Shown piece by piece: positions 1 to 11,010 of a DNA stretch of 64,000 nt. Within the stretch, counting starts at the first letter, position 1, and every line of letters begins with the position of its first letter. Below the pieces are notes generated by a model that saw nothing but the letters and a program-made list of their open reading frames with translations, was not told the origin of the DNA and did no database searches. The stretch comes from Undaria pinnatifida (lineage: Eukaryota; Sar; Phaeophyceae; Laminariales; Alariaceae), in NCBI GenBank assembly GCA_012845835.1, contig JABAKD010000016.1:22614573-22678572 (forward strand). Direction: 5' to 3'. The position numbers and the translations under genes are program-made.

Positions 1-540
1 ATTACACCCTCCACCGCTTGACCGGACTGGGAGGAAAAAAACGGGGGGGGGGGGGGGGGGAGGACCAAAACCAATACCCTGGACTCCTATAAAAAAGAAA
101 CGGGTGCCAGCTGCACCGTGATACTCTCACGATAAGCCACAAAATTACACCCTCCCCTGCTCCACCAGACTGGGAGGGAAAAAACGAGAGGGGGGGATGG
201 GTTCGTTACGGACGATGGACAAATAACTCCCTGCACCCCTATTCAAACAAAAAAGAAGGGGGCAATCTGCACCGTGGTACTCTCACGACAAACCCCAAAC
301 TTACACCCTCCACTGCTTCGTCAAGCAGGATTTGAAAAATAGAGAAGGGGGGGGGTTCGTTTCTGATGCTCGACGGCCAACACCCTGCACTCCTATTTAA
401 AAATAATAAAACGGTGGCCGGCTGCACCGGGGTGCTCTCACGATAAAACACACCATTATTTACACGATAATATACAAACCAAGATAGGGGGGGGGGGCTT
501 TTGTTTCTGACGCTCGACAAACAAAAATAACTGGGGGAGG
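1..540. repeat. Diverged tandem repeat, unit about 155 bp, with poly-G runs
   Basis: The landmark CTGCACCGTG (or CTGCACCGGG) followed by a CTCTCACGA segment recurs at 111, 268 and 422, giving periods of 157 and 154 bp. Each unit continues into an ACACCCTCC-like stretch and ends in a long G run (near 44-60, 190-196, 346-354, 486-498 and 537-550). The first unit is cut by the window edge. No coding function is visible; open frames here are by-products of the repeat. Confidence 0.75.
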
Positions 541-1124
541 GGGGGGGGGGTATAGGCAGCTGTCTTCGAACTCAACACCTGGAATTAGAAAAACCACGCC
601 GTCAGATGCACGTATCGAATCCAACAACCCACCCCCCCCCCCTCCGCCTCAGTATTAAAAAGGCCATGCCATCAGACGTTCATCACCACGGTTGACACTC
701 GTCCTTTTTCTGGCCCAACGCTCACCCGTTGACGACCATCACGTCCATCTCCAATAGCTTATACTCCGGCCCACCTCCCATCCTCCACACGCCATTCCCA
801 TCCTCCTTGTACCGCACAATCGCCCCCGCCGTACAACGCTCGGATGCCGACAAACTCTCTACCTACGCATTATACAACGCGTAGTAATCTAGGCGTTCCT
901 GAGAATATTCTCCTTCGGGCGAAACTGTCTGTTGTAGGCTAAGAGCGAAGTGGTCGCCGCTCGCGTGGGAGTTTCGCCGCTTCGCGTGGGTTTGGCGGCT
1001 GGGCCTGCCGGTTGGACCGCATTCTTGCACGCAGGCGGCAGAACCCCGCCCGTCGCCAGTAGGATTCGCCCCTTTTCTGTCTTGTAGTCTTCCTCCGACG
1101 CGACCACTTAGGTTGGCTCATGTC
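541..1124. other. Low-complexity flank without a recognised gene
   Basis: It contains a G run at 537-550 and a C run near 628-642. Short open frames at 889-1121 lie directly downstream (minus sense) of the Harbinger transposase remnant and may be its trailing sequence. Nothing else is recognisable. Confidence 0.4.
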
Positions 1125-1127
1125 GGC

Positions 1128-3380
1128 AGAAGTTTTACAGGTGGAAGAGGGCGACGATCAGGTCAGTCCGGCCTGCGAACCCTACACTGAGGGGCCTCCA
1201 CAGAATGCCCCACGTTGACACGAGGATGCCGAACGACTGTTCGATCTTCACCCGCAGGTGGCCCAGGTAGAAGTTGAAGGTGTCCTGGTCCTATGGCAAG
1301 CTTTTCCCGGGGTACGGCGTGAGCAACAGGCCGCTGATTGGGTACGCCGCACACTCGGTGATGTGGTACCCGTCTGGAGGGCGCATAGTTGCCTTTGCCA
1401 CAGAAGATCAGGTCCACGCCGACCAATCGTTGGCAGCCCCCGGAGCGATGATCGAGACGCTGCAGAAGCGATAGTTGGCATCGCACGTCGCATGTACGTT
1501 AAAGCCGAATCCCGTCTTGCTGCCTGAGAAGTACGATACGGTGTGGGAGGTGCTCTTTGCAGGCGGCGCTTTCATCTCGATCAACAGATCATCTGTGGCA
1601 GACACAACATGATCGAAGATTCCGTTGGTGCTCTTGGCCTGACATATGGACGAACAAGAACAGGGCCGGGGAGGCGTACTTCAGAGGGGGTCACATCAGG
1701 ACGCCAGAACCAAGGTTCCTCACGAAGAAATAAGCAGGCCTGCCTTCGGAAACCATCTCTATAGAATTCAATATCTTATGTACAGCTTGCATAACCACGC
1801 CATAGACTACTGCTGCTGTGACAGGTTGCTGTGATATTAATAGTGCACGTACCCTCACCTCGAATCCCGCGGCAAAAAATCGGCACTTTTCGTCTGTCTG
1901 CGGAAAGACAGAACGGGCCGACTTCACGGGTGTTGTTGATCGCGTCGACGACCTTTCCCATGATGGTGAAAACCGTGGACGGTGAAATGCCAAACCTCGG
2001 TGCGATATCCAGGTAGGAACCCGCCGCCAGCATTCGCAGGCCTATCGCCAGCCGGATTTCCACCTAGATAGCTCCATGCTTCGCGCAACGCAGTCCTGGG
2101 TAAGAGCAAAAACGATAGAATGTTGGTGTCCACCTCGACCGAGCTCCAACCCCATCCGGTACAGCAGCATTGCTCATCCCGTTGCTGTGCCTGCCGCAAC
2201 GCACTTCTGCTTGCCGCAATGCACTACCCTTGCATTGCCTAACGCGACTACTGCTGTTGCAGTGCTACCGTATGTACGAACAGCTGCCATAACCCTAACA
2301 CATAGCTCCCTCCGTAAACCACGAAAGATTCACCCACGTACTCATACACCAGGTACCTGGTGCCGGTATCACCTACTCGTAGGTAGCATGTACTCGTAGT
2401 CGTTCCATGTGCCAGGATTTTGTGGAAGATCTATCTCACAGCTGATGTTTTATTGCTTTGCATAGACTCTGTACAGGTGGTTTTTTGTTCATGAGTACAC
2501 ACCGCCTTGCAGCAGCACGAGTTGCCGTGCAACGTACCGGGCATACAAACTGTCATGTACAGATGGGATAGTAGATGGGAAATGCTCCAAGCGAGAGCTG
2601 AGCCTTACAACGCATCTGGGCTGCAGAGGGTACAGCCTTGGGATGCGAAGACAAACTACGTACTCGTATACCAGGTACCTGGTGCCGGTATCACGTACTC
2701 GTAGGTAGCACGTACTCGTAGTCGTACCATGTGTTCTATGGCCGGAATTTTGTGGAAGATCATCTCACAGCTGATGTTTTATTACTTGCGTACGTACAGG
2801 TGGTTTTTAGATCATGAGTACATACCGCCTTGCAGCAGCACGAGTTGCCGTGCAACGTACCGGGCATACAAGCTATTATATACAGAGGGTATGGTAGATG
2901 GGAGATGCTCCAAGCGAGTGCTGAGCCTTACAACGCATCTGGGCTGCAGAGGGTACAGCCTTGGGATGCGAAGACAAACTACGTACTCGTATACCAGGTA
3001 CCAGGGTACATCACATGATACTCACTTCCAAAGCGCTCGTTCTTTTGGATAGCTGGACGAAGCTTCACGAAGCTCGCCTCAGACATTCGAACAGTCCTGC
3101 GGAAAGCCTTGCGCCGACGTAGATCCTCTCTGAACTCTGGCCATGTCATACCGTGCGGCTCGTAGATAGGCGTCCGTGTCTTGGGAGCATAGAGTGTAGC
3201 TCCTGCTGTCAGGAGCATGCCGAACACGACGAGGACACCAGCGATAGCCTTCGGTTTCTGCGCCTCGTATCTGGATAATTGGGAAGGCTGAATCGTTGCT
3301 TCGTCCGACTCGAGGATGAGTCCTCCGGAGGCCCAGGCCGCTTCCTTCCATCGGCCATAATGTTGGACAACCCTGGTCAA
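1128..3380 (-). pseudogene. Broken PIF/Harbinger-type transposase (DDE_Tnp_4 family)
   Basis: Read on the minus strand, the pieces come in family order. At 3380-3017 there is an N-terminal region ending in SFVKLRPAIQKNERFG. At 2063-1930 there is the helix-turn-helix segment, with GSYLDIAPRFGISPSTV followed by VVDAINNTREVGPF. At 1632-1410 comes the first catalytic block (GIFDHVVSATDDLL) and the YFSGSKTGFGFNVHATCDAN motif with APGAANDW. At 1280-1135 is the C-terminal RVKIEQSFGILVSTWGILW block carrying the family glutamate. Members act in the nucleus as DDE nucleases that cut and paste their own element. Frame changes, stops and two foreign stretches (about 2090-3010 and 1640-1780) show it is dead. 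The family call rests on motif order and spacing. Confidence 0.8.
2330..3010. repeat. 323-bp tandem duplication inside the Harbinger remnant, with GGTACC palindrome
   Basis: Two full units and the start of a third are visible. GCAGCAGCAC occurs at 2509 and 2832, and the palindrome ACCAGGTACCTGGT at 2348-2361 and 2670-2683, with an imperfect third copy at 2993-3006. The block separates transposase segments that should be adjacent, so it is an insertion. No coding frame is shared convincingly between the units. Confidence 0.8.
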
Positions 3381-3442
3381 CGTTTGAGGCTACCCGATGG
3401 TCCCAGCGTTGGGCCTCGGCGCTTGTGGGAGCACTGCCTTCG

Positions 3443-3476
3443 AAATTAGGAAATCGACGACAGGATTTCCTAATTT
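3443..3476. repeat. Perfect 13-bp inverted repeat with 8-bp loop
   Basis: AAATTAGGAAATC at 3443-3455 pairs with GATTTCCTAATTT at 3464-3476. It lies between the Harbinger remnant and a GGAAAATTA microsatellite made of the same core, so it may be a by-product of that repeat rather than a functional hairpin. Confidence 0.7.
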
Positions 3477-3561
3477 GTGATTGTTAACTTTTCCATATTT
3501 TTTGGGCCTGAAGAATTTCCTAAATTATGACATAACGCCTCCGTATTTTAAGACAAAATAT

Positions 3562-3610
3562 GGAAAATTAGGAAAAATAGGAAAATTAGGAAAATTAGGA
3601 AAATTAGGAC
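3562..3610. repeat. Short-period repeat of GGAAAATTA
   Basis: Five units of 9-10 bp are seen (GGAAAATTA with small variants). The open frame across it has a periodic Gly-Lys-Leu composition that is an artefact of the repeat. Confidence 0.8.
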
Positions 3611-4472
3611 AAAAAAAGCTCTCCGATAAGAACGGCCCTAAGCAAAAAGGGAGGAGGTCCTGGACGAAAACGGAAACTGCGATAGTGCCCCCCGCATCTC
3701 ATCCTTGTAACAACTCCGTAACCCATGACTGGCAGTTCTGGAGATGGAAAACACAATAAGGGCACAGCGGTTATCACGAGGCGCGGAGGTCGGTAGCTTG
3801 TGCTAGAAGAAGCGGTTGTGCGCGCCATCAATTGCTTCTGCGCTTAATAAGGAAATAGTACCACAAACCAAGTTGAAAAACAAGCCACCCTAGGCCTCCT
3901 CATGTTGTTCTCTCAGCAGTCCCGGCATTTGTAACAGAAGTTCAAAAGGTCGCAACAGAAACACGTCGAACAGATCTCCGCGTCAGCTTCTGCGTCTATC
4001 CCTTGACAACTTTGTTTATTGTTGTCTTGCAATGCCGACAGAACGGCTGTCTATCTGGTAAGCTGCGATCGTGAGTTTGCTCGGGCACCGAGACGAGCAC
4101 GGAACGGAGGCTGTCGTAGCCAATGTTGACCGTGTTGCACGCCATCGTGGGATCGGAAGCATGTACCCTCAAGTTCTTGTACGGATCCGAGCCAATCAGT
4201 TTGTGCCTGCCGGCCCCGTGAGAGATCTCACGCTAGATCAGATATGGAAATTGCTTCTGTGACGCCAAAGACGCCCGCTGGTATGCGTAGTACAGAGACA
4301 TGAGAGGAGCGGCCGGACGTGTCATAAGGTCTGTACCCAGAAACAACGACAGTACCGCCTGCGTCCGGATAGCGGAACGAGAGCGTACGAGTACGTAGGG
4401 CAAGAAAAGACTTTGTATGTAGATACTGACCGGACGACTAGCCTTGACTGTTCATCCACTCGTAAACGTACA

Positions 4473-4658
4473 CTAAAGCAAGCCTTTTGCTAGAGTAAAA
4501 ATCATACACCAGACCACAACACCAGGATGCGTAATCAAGTACTGCTGAACTATAGTAACTCCTGGACGTGGCGGAGATGGCGGTTCAACACAGGGCAGCA
4601 TCCTCTCGTTGCCCGTGTCGTGCATCATGCCATCCTCATGGTATTCGTCATAATCCAT
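4473..4658 (-). pseudogene. Open segment of element A, conserved in copy B
   Basis: This 61-codon frame contains MLPCVEPPSPPRPGVTI and ITHPGVVVW. Copy B at 44020-44190 (plus) reads MLPCVGPPFLPRPGVTI and ISHPAVVVW in the matching frame, also without stops. By eye, most differences between the copies change the amino acid, so selection on the protein is not evident. The product is not recognised. A GT dinucleotide just after the HPGVV segment could be a donor site, so this may be one exon of the element's gene. Confidence 0.4.
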
Positions 4659-5235
4659 GGTAGTAACAAGGCAGACTGAAATTTACAATTTACGGGGAGA
4701 GCACATTTAGGAAGTCGGTGGCCGTTGTACTGAGGTTATTGTAGTGCAGAACGCACTCTTTCTAGGGGGTAATCAATTCTGAGCTAGCATTCCTATTGCT
4801 TATTGCCCTAATACTAAATGTCCTGCACTGTACCTTGTACATGACACTGAACAAAAAAAGGGTAACCAGAAAGCCAGATTGGACTTTACGGAGGGGGGGC
4901 GGGTCGGGAGCGGTTTGGTTCTAGTGTCGTGGAAGGCACCCTTTCCAAAACAAGAATCCCAGTCCAGGTCATACTTCTGTTTATCATCAAGGGTCCGGTA
5001 GTGCTGTTGTACTGTTGTACAACACGCGTCTACTAGCTGGTATCATATGTTCTGACAGGTTGTACCTAGTGTATTCCACCACGTACCATGAACCTGGTAC
5101 GTACCTGGTACTGGTACGTTACAGCATTAACATAGTGCACAGAACAGGACCACAAATAAGAAACAGGGTAATGAGAAAAGTGGACTATGATAGGACATGA
5201 AAAAATCGGGAGGAGTATTGCCGACGTCAGTGTAG

Positions 5236-5478
5236 TCAAGGGCGCACCCTATCCAATAAGAAACACAGCCGGGATCGTACTTCTGATTCCTTTGCGGCGT
5301 CCTGCACTAGTCTAAAGTAACATGGTACGACCGTAGGCCCGACAGTACAGGCTGCTACCTGGTATTTCTTACCGAACACCTGGTGCGACATTCTCCAGTA
5401 ACGATATGTATCCAGTACAGGACGGCATTGATCATAAGAACCGAGTATCTGGGGGTAACAAGAAAGGCAGACTGGCAT
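5236..5478 (-). pseudogene. Open segment of element A with conserved VFGKKY motif
   Basis: The 80-codon frame begins MPVCLSCYPQ and contains VFGKKYQVAACTVGPTVV. The partner in copy B (43230-43420, plus) has MPVCLSCY and VFGKKYYVAACTVGPTVV but needs a frame change and has stops. It lies in a roughly 300-bp internal repeat of the element. The product is not recognised. Confidence 0.35.
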
Positions 5479-5554
5479 TGACCGGTCAATAAGAAAGTCA
5501 GGTGCAGTCGTTTTGATGTTAGTGTTGATCCCGACGTTATTGTAGAACGTACTA

Positions 5555-5728
5555 TAAAATAAGAAACCTAACCGTGGTGAGACCTTTACATATTATCATA
5601 GGTATGCTGCAGAAATACGTTACTCGAGTACCAGGTGCCTTAAAAATAAGAAACCTAACCGTGGTGAGACCTTTACATATTATCATAGGTATGCTGCAGA
5701 AATACGTTACTCGAGTACCAGATGCCTT
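5555..5728. repeat. Two near-identical 87-bp tandem units within copy A
   Basis: AAGAAACCTAACCGTGGTGA occurs at 5561 and 5648. The two units differ at only one or two bases, so the duplication is much younger than the divergence between copies A and B. Confidence 0.9.
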
Positions 5729-6540
5729 AAAAATCAAGAAGACCTGATCGTGGTACTCCAGTTCTGGTAGGTACCAGCTAGATACTTCTTTGAGGGAGGC
5801 TGCTGCTCAAAAGACAGGAAGTCACCCACCAGCAGACAGCGGTAGGATCCCACTGCGGAGGCAAGCAATAGTGTCACCCTGCATCAACTTCGACAACAAC
5901 AAACAGCAGCACCGGTCGCACCACCTGCACCATGCCCCCCCCCCATCGCCGGATTTACCACCAGAGCTATCATCACGACCTCCTCCTCCTGCGAACGTTC
6001 TACCACATGATAACCGCCCCCTCCCTGTTTCCCTGTGCAGATCCACCGTCATCCTCACCCTCTCTCAACGAGCTCGGGTGCTGCTTGCGCCAGCCACCTA
6101 TTCCAGACGACTTTCGGGGCGAGGTCGCTGCGACCTAGATGGTTTTTCGATCCCTTAGGCCTTCCACCAGACATATAACGACAACGGCATATCGGTCGCC
6201 ATGGGAGACGAGAAGAAGCACGGCGGCAGCCACCGGCTTAGCCGGCATAGCAGCATCAGTCCGTCGTGAACAGTCGCAGACACCCAGCCTACCAGCAGCA
6301 ACACCCAGGCAGCAAGCCCACAGCAGAATCGCGCCGCGCCTGTCTCACGCCCCGCTCCATCAATTTGTCGAGAATGCACAGATAGTCTTCTGATTGGCCA
6401 ACCCATTCGGGGACCCTTGTGGGACGTACTTTATGGAGGAACATGAGATGATTAGCCAAAAAGTACGACGATACTAAAAGACAAATGCATTGGTCAACCC
6501 TTATGGGAGATTAGGTAAGACCATGGAAGTGCAGCCGACG

Positions 6541-6972
6541 ATTTCTTTTTTTCATATCTTCTATTTTCGAAACTCACTGCGTACTGGGTGATGACAGGTG
6601 GTACTGGTAATTTGACGAACTTTGCAGACGTGCATGAACGCGTAACGGCCACCGGGTTGGTTGTAACTCTCTAATTTTATTTCGTGATTCCTCGCAAACC
6701 CACTCCATGCAGAGTACGCCGGCACGCACACCCACGACCCAGGCACCTGTCACTCATTGCCATACACGCCTAAGCCACGTCAGCCGATTGCCCACGATAT
6801 TCCTCTGCCCCCACCCTATCACACCATCGCCGCACGCTCTCCCCAGAGCTCCTTCAATACACAAAAGTGATTCTGGTCGCAGGGTCAAGGAATACCGAGG
6901 AAGCAGCAGCAACAGAGGCGCAAGTCATCGAGACCACAGGTCGGCAAACCTATAAAATTTTCCAAATCGGTC
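6541..6972. other. No gene recognised
   Basis: A proline- and histidine-rich 82-codon frame at 6707-6955 has no recognisable motif and no duplicate elsewhere in the window. Confidence 0.4.
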
Positions 6973-7043
6973 ATTACACTACTAGTCTACAGCAGTGGTG
7001 GCTGGGCGTATTACACTACTAGGGCGGTAGTAGTGGCTGGGCG
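6973..7043. repeat. 37-bp tandem duplication
   Basis: ATTACACTACTAG begins at 6973 and again at 7010, and both units end in GTGGCTGGGCG. Confidence 0.75.
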
Positions 7044-7357
7044 CTTTCGCTGCCGATGATGAGCCAAAATGGCGACGCAATGCGTGTTATGCAAATCGGA
7101 AGCGACAATTGGTCCTACACACTGCCCGAGACGACATTCACACCGCCCATTTTATTCTTCGTCGAACCCTGAAGACGGCAAGTGTGCCCGCAGCGCATGT
7201 TACTTACGCCATGCATACCACATTTCTGTGTTGTTTCGATTATGAAGCAAGTTGTTTTGCCTTGTTCTGACTCACGGTGCTTCTCAACGGGTCTGACGCT
7301 ATATGTAACAAACTAGGCTTTACATTTATTTCGAAATATCATGCATTATCTTCGTCT
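7044..7357. other. No gene recognised
   Basis: No open frame with recognisable motifs and no repeat shared with the rest of the window. Confidence 0.4.
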
Positions 7358-7649
7358 TACTTTCGCCCTCCTCTTCAATAGCAACTCAGAAACTGGGTAA
7401 CATAGACGGGCCTCTTACCCCCTCCCCACTACGGTACGTGCCTTCGTTTTTATCGAGGCCTGAAATATTTCATTTATTCCTTCCTCGACTCGCGTCAAGA
7501 TTGTACTCATCTACACATCTAGGAGCCTTTTGCACTTGATTTGTTTAGAGTTGAAATAAAATGTCACCACAGTAGTATCCGAACTCAACGACCAACGCTG
7601 GTAGTAATCGGAGTTAAGAACTCATGAAATACCAGCGCGGCGACCGGCT
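7358..7649 (-). mobile_element. SINE copy a (tRNA-derived head, degenerate)
   Basis: The minus-strand 5' end AGCCGGTCGCC matches that of copy c (AGCCGGTCACC). The body includes a GACGCGAGTCGAGG-like stretch and the 3' end AGGGCGAAAGT, which parallel copies b and c. The pol III box B region is degraded (GAGTTCGGATACT). This is the most diverged of the three copies. Confidence 0.55.
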
Positions 7650-7699
7650 CCTACATATTTTTTCCCCTTTTTCCTCATTCATTTTTATATATTGCTCTA

Positions 7700-8020
7700 G
7701 ACTATACTCTCGCCCTCCCTCCAAGTAGTAACTCAGATCTGGGGTTACATCGACCTTCCTCCCCCTTCCCTTTTACGGCACGTGCCTTCATTTTGACCGA
7801 GAAAATTAACAAGGTTAGTTCTTCTCTCGTCGACTCACGTTGAATTGTACCTTCCCACGCTGATAGGCGCTCTGAGTAGTTGACTTCTTCTGTGCTGTGG
7901 GCGTTTTCGCAAACAAAGTCAAATCTCATCATGGTGGGAATCGAAATAAGGGACCAACACTATTATAGTAGTATTTAATGTATCCGAGGATAAGCACTAG
8001 ACCATCGGGGCCACCGTGTG
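7700..8020 (-). mobile_element. SINE copy b (tRNA-derived head)
   Basis: On the minus strand the head carries an A-box-like TGGTCTAGTGC and a B-box-like TTTCGATTCCC, followed by CACCATGATGAGA and a body shared with copy c. The shared body includes AGCGCCTATCAGC / AGCGTCTAGCAGC, then CAATTC(A/G)ACG, then GATCTGAGTTACTACT and a final GGCGAGAGT. The sequence after the 3' end is A-rich. Such elements are non-coding, transcribed by RNA polymerase III and copied by a partner LINE, which was not identified here. Confidence 0.7.
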
Positions 8021-9405
8021 CATTATGGGTAAACTTCACATACTGGTCGGTGTTTTCAAGTCGTATCCGTTTCCTGACGTTCACCTAGGCAAAGCAATGG
8101 TTTATTGTTGCCCTGCCCTCCGGCTGACGTGTGATATTCATGTCGTATCAGCAGAGTCTGCCATTTTGTGTTCTCCTGCTGCCTTCAGACTGACCTAGTA
8201 GAGCCATGTCACTATGTAGTGATAAACACTATGAACTCGAACCTGGATACTTCATTGACTCACCCTTTTCTAGAGGTATCACGTTGCCGGTATTGTTCGA
8301 TTTCGCGTTCATGAATAACTGTAGGTGTGCATCAATTTTTCCCGAGTTCGATCGCCGGGAAAACTCTCTATCTCACCGACACCATGTCCTAGGAGGACGT
8401 TAACCTAAACACAAGGCGAGACTAGTGAAAAAGTTGATTCTCTGGCGAACGCAATAAAACTAAATCTCGGTGGCTATCGGTCTGGATAGTGTTGGTTAAT
8501 TTTTCTTTCGGGTGTCCTCGTAGACAATGCAATTTGTCACGAGGTTGCGCGTGAAACGTGTGTGAGCGCATTTGGGCTGATTTCATACAGAGCACCTCTA
8601 TTTTGGAATCAGAGTGAAACAAAAATCACCAAAGCTACACAGTAGCGGGAGCCCACTATTATCCCTCCTGGATTACAGTCACTTGCACGGGCGACTCTGT
8701 ATCTCATTGAAGAAAGTTGTTTTTTCAGGCAATTTCTTAGGCCCCCGTAGCTTAGTTAAGCCATAACCTTTCAGCTATGCCGCAGATGCTTTCAAGCACG
8801 TGGCGATATGTACGCCCCAGGCGATGAAAATGTGAGATAGGCATATGGATAAAGCGTAAGCCTGGGTTGTCTGAATTCGCCTGAAACGTGCCTATTGACC
8901 TAATGAGGTATTTTCCTTTATAATGTGCCTGATACGTGCTTGAATCCTTCTTAGAGGCCAAAAGCAAGTAAGTCATGTATTAAGTTTTCTTCACTTTTGC
9001 CCCAAAGGAGATAACGCCCCCCCAAAAACCGTAAACATGCTGCGCGCCCCCGGCGCAATACCGGTACAACGCTGAGTTGACAAATCAGCGTCACGGATCG
9101 AGGTCAAAGACCTAGGTGGGTTCTGCTGTACCATACGGTGGCGTTGAATATTGGCGGTATACCGCTTCCTGCCGTCCGCCCTATGAGTCATTTCGAATTG
9201 AAAAATACTACGGCGTTGGTCGCGATCGTTACCAAGGCGAACGAAATCGCCTACAGTATACTGTGGAGAAGCTGAATTACATCTCTTTTCACATAGTAGG
9301 TCATGTATGGGCGGTCACTAAAACACTAGCCGAACATCTCTGGCAGTAAAGAACTACAATAAATGAAAAAATATCTATAATGATCTAGGAAATAGGATAG
9401 CGATA
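8021..9405. other. No gene recognised
   Basis: Short open frames at 8206-8403 and 9116-9349 lack motifs. A tRNA-like 5' start near 8741 was examined and rejected. Confidence 0.4.
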
Positions 9406-9815
9406 CGTAGGGCGCACCGCAAGCGAGCACCGAACCACCAGTGTGGGCGGTGGCTACACCACGCTTTCAGCGATAAAATAGGCTAAATCGGCCGCTGTCC
9501 GCCGGAATGCGAGTGTGTTAAATAACTCCAGGCGTTTACAGAGCCGGTAAAACATTTAACCGGTGTTTTTCTCGTGGGGTCTATAATTTTGATGGATGAA
9601 TCCCGGATTCCGCGGGCAAACAGTTTGTCATGAAACACTTTTGATACTCGAGATAGAAACACTTATCACGCCCCCGCGATCGCAAGTAAGCGCGCCGCCG
9701 GTAGGCGCCGCACTACCAGCGTGGGCTGTGCCCACTCAAAGGTGAGCACTATCGAAAAAATAGGCTGATGTGGTGGCTGTATATCCAGTACGAGGCTGTA
9801 AAAAACTCGAAACAT
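9406..9815. repeat. Diverged direct repeat pair, period about 275-290 bp
   Basis: The first unit (about 9408-9500) has ACCACCAGTGTGGGCGG and GATAAAATAGGCTAA. The second (about 9685-9770) has CACTACCAGCGTGGGCTG and GAAAAAATAGGCTGA in the same order. Similarity is moderate. Confidence 0.55.
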
Positions 9816-11010
9816 TTTTTGCGAGCCGTAGAAACTGCAAGAGTAGTGGCTTTGTTGTCCCGTGTATCTAAAAAAATATATATTCAAGGGCTCTGCATGT
9901 GCCTCGGCATTCTCCAGGGCTCATGCTTTGGGTTGGGCACGGCACAGCATCTCGACAAGTTAAGGTGTATCTGTCCAATTTGACATTCATTGAACTTTAA
10001 AGTACGGTAATGCCAAAAAGAGTTTTTAGAACGGACATGAGATTATGAAGGGCATATTTGGACAAGAAGCGAGGATATCATATATAACGAAGACGGCAAG
10101 GATATTGGCGAAACACACCGCTGTTTTTAAATGCGCCGTCAAATAAAAGTTGACGTATATCAAACAAAAACACCGAAACGAGTATTGAGAACCTGCTTCG
10201 CCTCTATTAATAGGCGAAACATCGAAAAAGGACTTGGCATCAATCAAGATGCTAGACTGATGTCACCGTGGCAATAGAGGTTCGAAGTCGACAGGATGCA
10301 AAGTCGGTTTGCATCAAGCGTCGACATGGGGGCATGTCAGCCAGCGAGGTCTCGGAAGAAAAACTTTGTTTATCATCGTTGTCGCATTGATTGATCAGCG
10401 TGGTCACGGGAAAGGAGGAACACGAAGGAGAGGGGAGTCATCTCTCGTTGCGGAGGCGTTTTTAAAGGTAGATGCGAGGTGGCTGTGGGTGATGTTGGCG
10501 TAGCGCTTATTCTGTGTTTTTACTCTGGAAGGGCGGGATATATATGTGTTGTATCTGCTGTCCTTGCTTCGTGGGTGCTGTGACGTTGTCCAAATCAGAC
10601 GTGCCCCCTCAAAGATAGTGCTCGGAGTGTCTCTACTAAGACGACTGCTGACAGCAGTGCCGTGTATGTTTGTTCTTATAGAGACTAAAATATTACCAGG
10701 TAATTAACACTGACTGGTGGTCGTAGTTTTTCGTTTTGATTACGCGCATAGATAATAGCAGAAAAGGTCGATGTTTAGTTTTTTCTTCCCCGACTGAAAG
10801 AGCAACTTCAGATAAAAAAAATGGCGCAGACACTATAGTATGTTCGTTCAGGCTGTACTACAAAGTAACTGCACTATAAAAAAAAATGTATCAATAGAAG
10901 AATTAACACAATCGTACGAATAATGGAAATTCGGGAAAAGATAGGGGTGTTGTGTGTGGTAGTAAAAGTATACCTTTGCAACATTTGTTTTGCTTCATCC
11001 AAATCATTAT
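9816..11010. other. No gene recognised
   Basis: Scattered frames below 75 codons without motifs; no repeat match elsewhere in the window. Confidence 0.4.

Larger units (their letters stand above)
3700..6540 (-). mobile_element. Unclassified element, copy A (inverted partner of 40799-44965)
   Basis: Nearly the whole interval matches the 40.8-45.0 kb region in inverted orientation. Matching landmarks are 3730/44940 (around TGGCAGTTCTGGAG), 3880/44775, 4070-4260/44450-44640, 4500-4650/44020-44180, 5015-5090/43600-43680, 5280-5400/43300-43410, 5790-5900/42890-43050, 6120-6400/40920-41190 and 6410-6538/40800-40920. Sense is taken from the partner. On the minus strand it keeps open stretches such as PGVTIVQQYLITHPGVVV (4473-4658), FGKKYQVAACTVGPTVV (5236-5478) and an ATG followed by GRPKGSK (from 6174), but with stops and frame changes. 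No transposase family is recognised, and no clear terminal repeats or target duplication were found. Confidence 0.75.

Noticed and set aside
5900-6400. Possible proline-rich protein on the plus strand of copy A
   Set aside because: The better-supported sense of the element, from copy B, is the opposite strand; the proline richness is the complement of a Gly-rich tract.
8741-8800. tRNA-like start GCCCCCGTAGCTTAGTTAAG (a similar CCCCGTAGCTTA at 18438)
   Set aside because: No B box at the right distance and no pairing acceptor arm; the resemblance is limited to the D-arm region.
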